Assembly (NCBI RefSeq): GCF_010729105.1
Contig: NZ_AP022573.1
Coordinates: 4,278,001-4,342,000 of the forward strand
DNA: 64,000 nucleotides
Direction of reading: 5' to 3'
From: Mycobacterium saskatchewanense
Lineage (GTDB): Bacteria > Actinomycetota > Actinomycetes > Mycobacteriales > Mycobacteriaceae
Of this stretch, positions 61,256-64,000 are shown in pieces. The notes under the pieces were generated by a model. It did not search any database and was not told the origin of the DNA. It was given only the letters and a program-made list of their open reading frames with translations. Position numbers and translations under genes: made by a program. How positions within the stretch are numbered: position 1 is the first letter of the stretch; each line of letters opens with the position of its first letter.

Positions 61256-61897
61256 CTACGTTGCGGGCTCATCGGCATGGCGGCGGTGCGCGGCAAGGAA
61301 GTCATCGACGATGCGCTCACAGTCTTGACGATCGATGGCACGCAGGCCGGTGAGTCGAGCGAACGCGAGTGGCCCCACGAGTTGACACAGGATCAGCTGC
61401 GGGTCGAATTCATCGAGGTCGGCGCGGGCTTTGGGGCTTTGCAAAAGGCGATCGAACGGCTGGCGATACTGGTCGACGATTCGTGTCCGCAGCGCGTGCC
61501 GATCGTAGGTTTCCTGGGTGCTGTTCGGTGTTGGGCCAAGCGCGACCCAGGCCAGTGTGGTGACGTGCAGCGGTGCCTCCTGGAACAGCGTGGCTTGTCG
61601 GCTCAACAGTTCGATGAGTTGGTCGCGCAACGGTCCCGTCCCCGGCGGAGGGTGGACTTGCGGCAGCAGCCGTTCAAATGTGGCGGCCAGCAGTTGAGTG
61701 GAGCTGCTGAAGTGGCGATACAGGGTCGTGCGCGCGACTTTGGAGGCTTTGGTGACCGCGTCGATGGTGACGGCTTCGATGCCGCCGGCGCTGAGGAGTT
61801 CGGTGGCCGCATCCAATAGCCGGGTCCGTGAGCGTAGCCGGCGTGGGTCGACGTCGTCATCGTCGTCGACGGGGAATTCAAGGGCGTCGCGCTCCAT
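61256..61897 (-). CDS. TetR-family regulator
   Basis: The 213-residue protein has an acidic leader, then the TetR DNA-binding domain (TRLLDAATELLSAGGIEAVTI and KASKVARTTLYRHFSSSTQL, residues ~30-80) and a C-terminal helical domain. ATG 61897 (MERDALEFPVDD) was chosen over an upstream start that would cross the promoter. It is divergent from the mceA-like gene, with three palindromic repeats in between. TetR-type regulators such as Mce3R and KstR control mce loci in mycobacteria, so this one may control the adjacent mceA or itself. Confidence 0.85.
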   Translation of the reverse strand: MERDALEFPVDDDDDVDPRRLRSRTRLLDAATELLSAGGIEAVTIDAVTKASKVARTTLYRHFSSSTQLLAATFERLLPQVHPPPGTGPLRDQLIELLSRQATLFQEAPLHVTTLAWVALGPTPNSTQETYDRHALRTRIVDQYRQPFDRLLQSPKARADLDEFDPQLILCQLVGPLAFARLTGLRAIDRQDCERIVDDFLAAHRRHADEPAT

Positions 61898-61981
61898 GTA
61901 GTCACCGTAAGCCCCGCCCGTACCTGGCCCGCACCGAATCGTGCCTGCATCGGGCGATTGACCCGTCCGCAACGCAATTAA

Positions 61982-62035
61982 CACTACTGGTAGTGGTGTA
62001 GCGCTACTAGTAGTAGTGTAGCGCTACTAGTAGTC
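61982..62035. promoter_or_regulatory. Operator array: one palindrome plus two tandem 20-bp repeats
   Basis: CACTAC-TG-GTAGTG (61982-61995) is a perfect 6-bp palindrome. Two adjacent 20-bp copies (61996-62015, 62016-62035, 19/20 identical) each contain the perfect palindrome CTACTAGTAG. All three share the CTAC/GTAG arms, as expected for binding of TetR dimers, and lie 85-140 bp upstream of the TetR start. Confidence 0.7.
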
Positions 62036-62537
62036 CACTTATGCATATCCGTCTTTGCGCCCGGGGGAGGATTCATGTCAGGCAACGGGCCGAACGATCC
62101 CTGGTTCACAAGCTCCTCGATGCTGCCACTACATGCCATGTCGTCTGGCTGTCGAACGAACTTTCCGAGTTGTGCGAGCGAAATCGCGCAGACGAAGAGC
62201 GATGGTCCGCGATGAGTGTGCTGCTTGCGCCAACCAAGCCTCACGTGTGGACGCGTGCGGTTCGGGCTTTCAAGCGCACCGGCCGCGCGATTACCAGTGG
62301 CGTGCACCGACCGCCGCCGGTCGAGCAAGGCCGCGTGCGTCCACGTCATTACCCGCCTCGCTGCTGCTCATACCTCGACGACGACCTAATGAACCGCGAA
62401 ATGTATGACCACTTGCGCGAGGAGCCGATCAGACTAACCTCCCGGCTGGCATTTCGCCTACGCCGCTCATGAAACTAACAAGGTTTCGACGATGGTGCAT
62501 CGGGATCGTCAAACCACCTGCGCGCCAAGGGCGTTAC
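62036..62537. other. Region upstream of mceA, no gene supported
   Basis: Roughly 500 bp follow the operator array. Open frames exist (for example 62041-62472) but have atypical Arg/Cys/His-rich composition and no recognised domain. An mce operon would normally have yrbEA and yrbEB permease genes directly upstream of mceA; neither is here. Confidence 0.5.
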
Positions 62538-63845
62538 GTGCTGTTGGTTAGGACTCAGACCAACGCCCCGCGGACGCCGCCGTATAAGTGGATTGCAGTC
62601 GCGACGCTGCTCGTACTCGCGGTGATTTTAGCCTCGGTGTACGGGCAATTCCGCGGTGCCTTCACCGAAAAGACGCAGCTGACCATGATCGCCGCCCGCG
62701 CCGGGCTGCTGATGGATCCGGGTTCGAAGGTGACCTATAACGGGGTGCAGATCGGCCGGGTGGGGTCGATTTCGGAAACCGTTCGCGACGGCAAGCCCGC
62801 CGCGAAGTTCACCTTGGAGGTGTATCCGCGGTATTTGGCGTTGATTCCATCGAACGTGAACGCCGATATCAAGGCGACGACGGTGTTCGGTGGTAAGTAT
62901 GTGGCGTTGACGACGCCGGCCAATCCGTCGCCGCAGAAGATCTCGACGCACACGGTGATCGATGCCCGCTCGGTGACCACCGAGATCAACACGCTGTTTC
63001 AGACGATCACCTCGATCGCGGAGAAGGTGGATCCGGTCAAGCTGAATTTGACGTTGAGCGCGGCGGCGCAGTCGTTGACGGGGCTGGGGGAGAAGTTCGG
63101 TCAGTCGGTGACCAACGCCAACGCGTTGCTTGATGATGTGAATCCGCAGATGCCGCAGGCGCGCAGGGATATTGCGCGGTTGGCGGCGCTGGGGGATACC
63201 TATGCGAACGCGTCGCCGGATTTGTTGGATTTCTTGGACGACGCGGTGATCACCTCGCGCACCATCAATGCCCAGCAGAAGGATTTGGATCAGGCGTTGC
63301 TGGCGGCGGCCGGGTTCGGCAACACCGGTGCGGAGTTGTTCAACAAGGGCGGGCCGTATTTGGCGCGCGGTGCCGCCGATCTGGTGCCCTCGGCGCAGCT
63401 GCTGGACACCTACAGCCCCGAACTGTTCTGCGCCCTGCGCAACTACCACGACATCGTGCCCATCACCGGTGCCTCGGAGGGCGGATTCAACGGCTACTCG
63501 TTGAACATGGACACCGAGGTGCTCTCCGGGCTGGGACTGATCGCGAACCCGGTGTCCGCGGCGCCCGTCATCGCTTCGCTGGTGGGCGGTGTCGCCGGGG
63601 TGGTCGGTGGGGCGCCCAACCCCTACATCTACCCCGAAAATTTGCCGCGGGTGAACGCCCGCGGTGGGCCCGGCGGTGCGCCGGGGTGCTGGCAGCCGAT
63701 CACCCACGACTTGTGGCCCGCACCGGAGTTGGTGATGGACTCCGGCAACAGCCTTGCGCCGTACAACCACCTGGACACCGGATCGCCGTATGCGATCGAA
63801 TACGTCTGGGGCCGCCAGGTAGGGGATAACACAATCAACCCATAA
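62538..63845 (+). CDS. MceA-family substrate-binding protein, apparently solitary
   Basis: The 435-residue protein has one N-terminal helix (WIAVATLLVLAVILASVYGQ), the MCE domain (LTMIAARAGLLMDPGSKVTYNG onward, residues ~35-115), a helical MCE needle region and a C-terminal part. The end GAPGCWQPIT and YVWGRQVGDNTINP is the hallmark of the MceA subfamily (for example Mce1A). MCE proteins form the tunnel of lipid/steroid importers. GTG 62538 places 13 residues before PPYKW, as in Mce1A; ATG 62469 in frame is the alternative. No yrbE genes precede it and no mceB follows at once. Confidence 0.88.
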   Translation: MLLVRTQTNAPRTPPYKWIAVATLLVLAVILASVYGQFRGAFTEKTQLTMIAARAGLLMDPGSKVTYNGVQIGRVGSISETVRDGKPAAKFTLEVYPRYLALIPSNVNADIKATTVFGGKYVALTTPANPSPQKISTHTVIDARSVTTEINTLFQTITSIAEKVDPVKLNLTLSAAAQSLTGLGEKFGQSVTNANALLDDVNPQMPQARRDIARLAALGDTYANASPDLLDFLDDAVITSRTINAQQKDLDQALLAAAGFGNTGAELFNKGGPYLARGAADLVPSAQLLDTYSPELFCALRNYHDIVPITGASEGGFNGYSLNMDTEVLSGLGLIANPVSAAPVIASLVGGVAGVVGGAPNPYIYPENLPRVNARGGPGGAPGCWQPITHDLWPAPELVMDSGNSLAPYNHLDTGSPYAIEYVWGRQVGDNTINP

Positions 63846-63900
63846 AAATGGGCATTGCCGCATAGAGTGGGCGATGATCTTTTGTGGTGGGAGGGTTTTC

Positions 63901-64000
63901 GTGTGCGAGCCCAGTCAGCATCCGGGACAGCTCTCGACGCAATCCCGCGCCGACGCCGATCTGGTCATCCAGCAGATCCCGGCGATGCAGCATCACGTGG
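63901..64000 (+). CDS. Partial gene at window edge, unidentified
   Basis: A GTG at 63901 with GGGAGGG eight bases upstream opens a frame that reads VCEPSQHPGQLSTQS and continues to the window end without a stop. It shows no MceB-like N-terminus. A second frame from GTG 63903 is also open, so both gene and frame are uncertain. Confidence 0.35.
   Translation, partial: MCEPSQHPGQLSTQSRADADLVIQQIPAMQHHV

Overview
The window is high-GC, dense, and carries gene families confined to slow-growing mycobacteria: PE/PE_PGRS, 13E12/DUF222, Mce, TtfA, EtfD and an HspR-type heat-shock operon. Gene order and cargo best fit the Mycobacterium avium complex or a close relative, judged from family recognition and remembered synteny with M. 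tuberculosis (Rv0380c-Rv0385, Rv0350-Rv0353, Rv0334-Rv0338c), not from a database search.

Region 1 (1-9,250), mostly minus strand: an RNA methyltransferase, a lipoprotein, pyrE, a short-chain dehydrogenase, ttfA (trehalose monomycolate export) and clpB with an HspR operator in its promoter. Next comes a tightly overlapping XRE regulator / ImmA-like metallopeptidase / multi-membrane-span protein cassette. Region 2 (9,250-17,220): a long promoter region, a giant PE_PGRS gene built from eleven 342-bp (114-residue) higher-order repeats with an apparent 1-nt frameshift near its 3' end, and a short PE gene coupled to it.

Region 3 (17,240-23,540): a flavohemoprotein-like oxidoreductase, an aldose-epimerase-like gene, and the dnaK-grpE-dnaJ1-hspR operon with two further HspR operators. 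Region 4 (23,600-33,000): a LysR regulator diverges from an aldehyde dehydrogenase (catalytic Cys apparently replaced by Arg), an amidohydrolase and an asparagine-type permease. A MobA-like gene follows, then a three-subunit molybdenum hydroxylase that resembles CO dehydrogenase but lacks its active-site loop.

Region 5 (33,000-43,730): a secreted protein, two membrane proteins with Thr/Pro-rich tails (one with an Hsp70-like ATPase domain), etfD (electron sink of fatty-acid beta-oxidation), aspC, a YibE/F protein, rmlA (dTDP-rhamnose for the cell wall) and two small enzymes.

Region 6 (43,800-64,000) is accessory. A 13E12 gene with an SOS-box-like start is cut inside its HNH domain by a serine-integrase element. 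That element carries Rep, FtsK/Tra-type translocase, Pra-like, XRE/TPR regulator and creatininase-family genes, i.e. the layout of an actinomycete integrative and conjugative element (AICE). It is followed by nested IS elements (IS110-family inside IS256-family, next to an IS3-family copy), more IS110 debris, two TetR regulators and an apparently solitary mceA. At least six apparent frameshifts lie in this region, against none recognised in the ~26 kb of core genes before it, which suggests real decay of the mobile DNA. The missing 3' half of the 13E12 gene (attR side) is not in the window.
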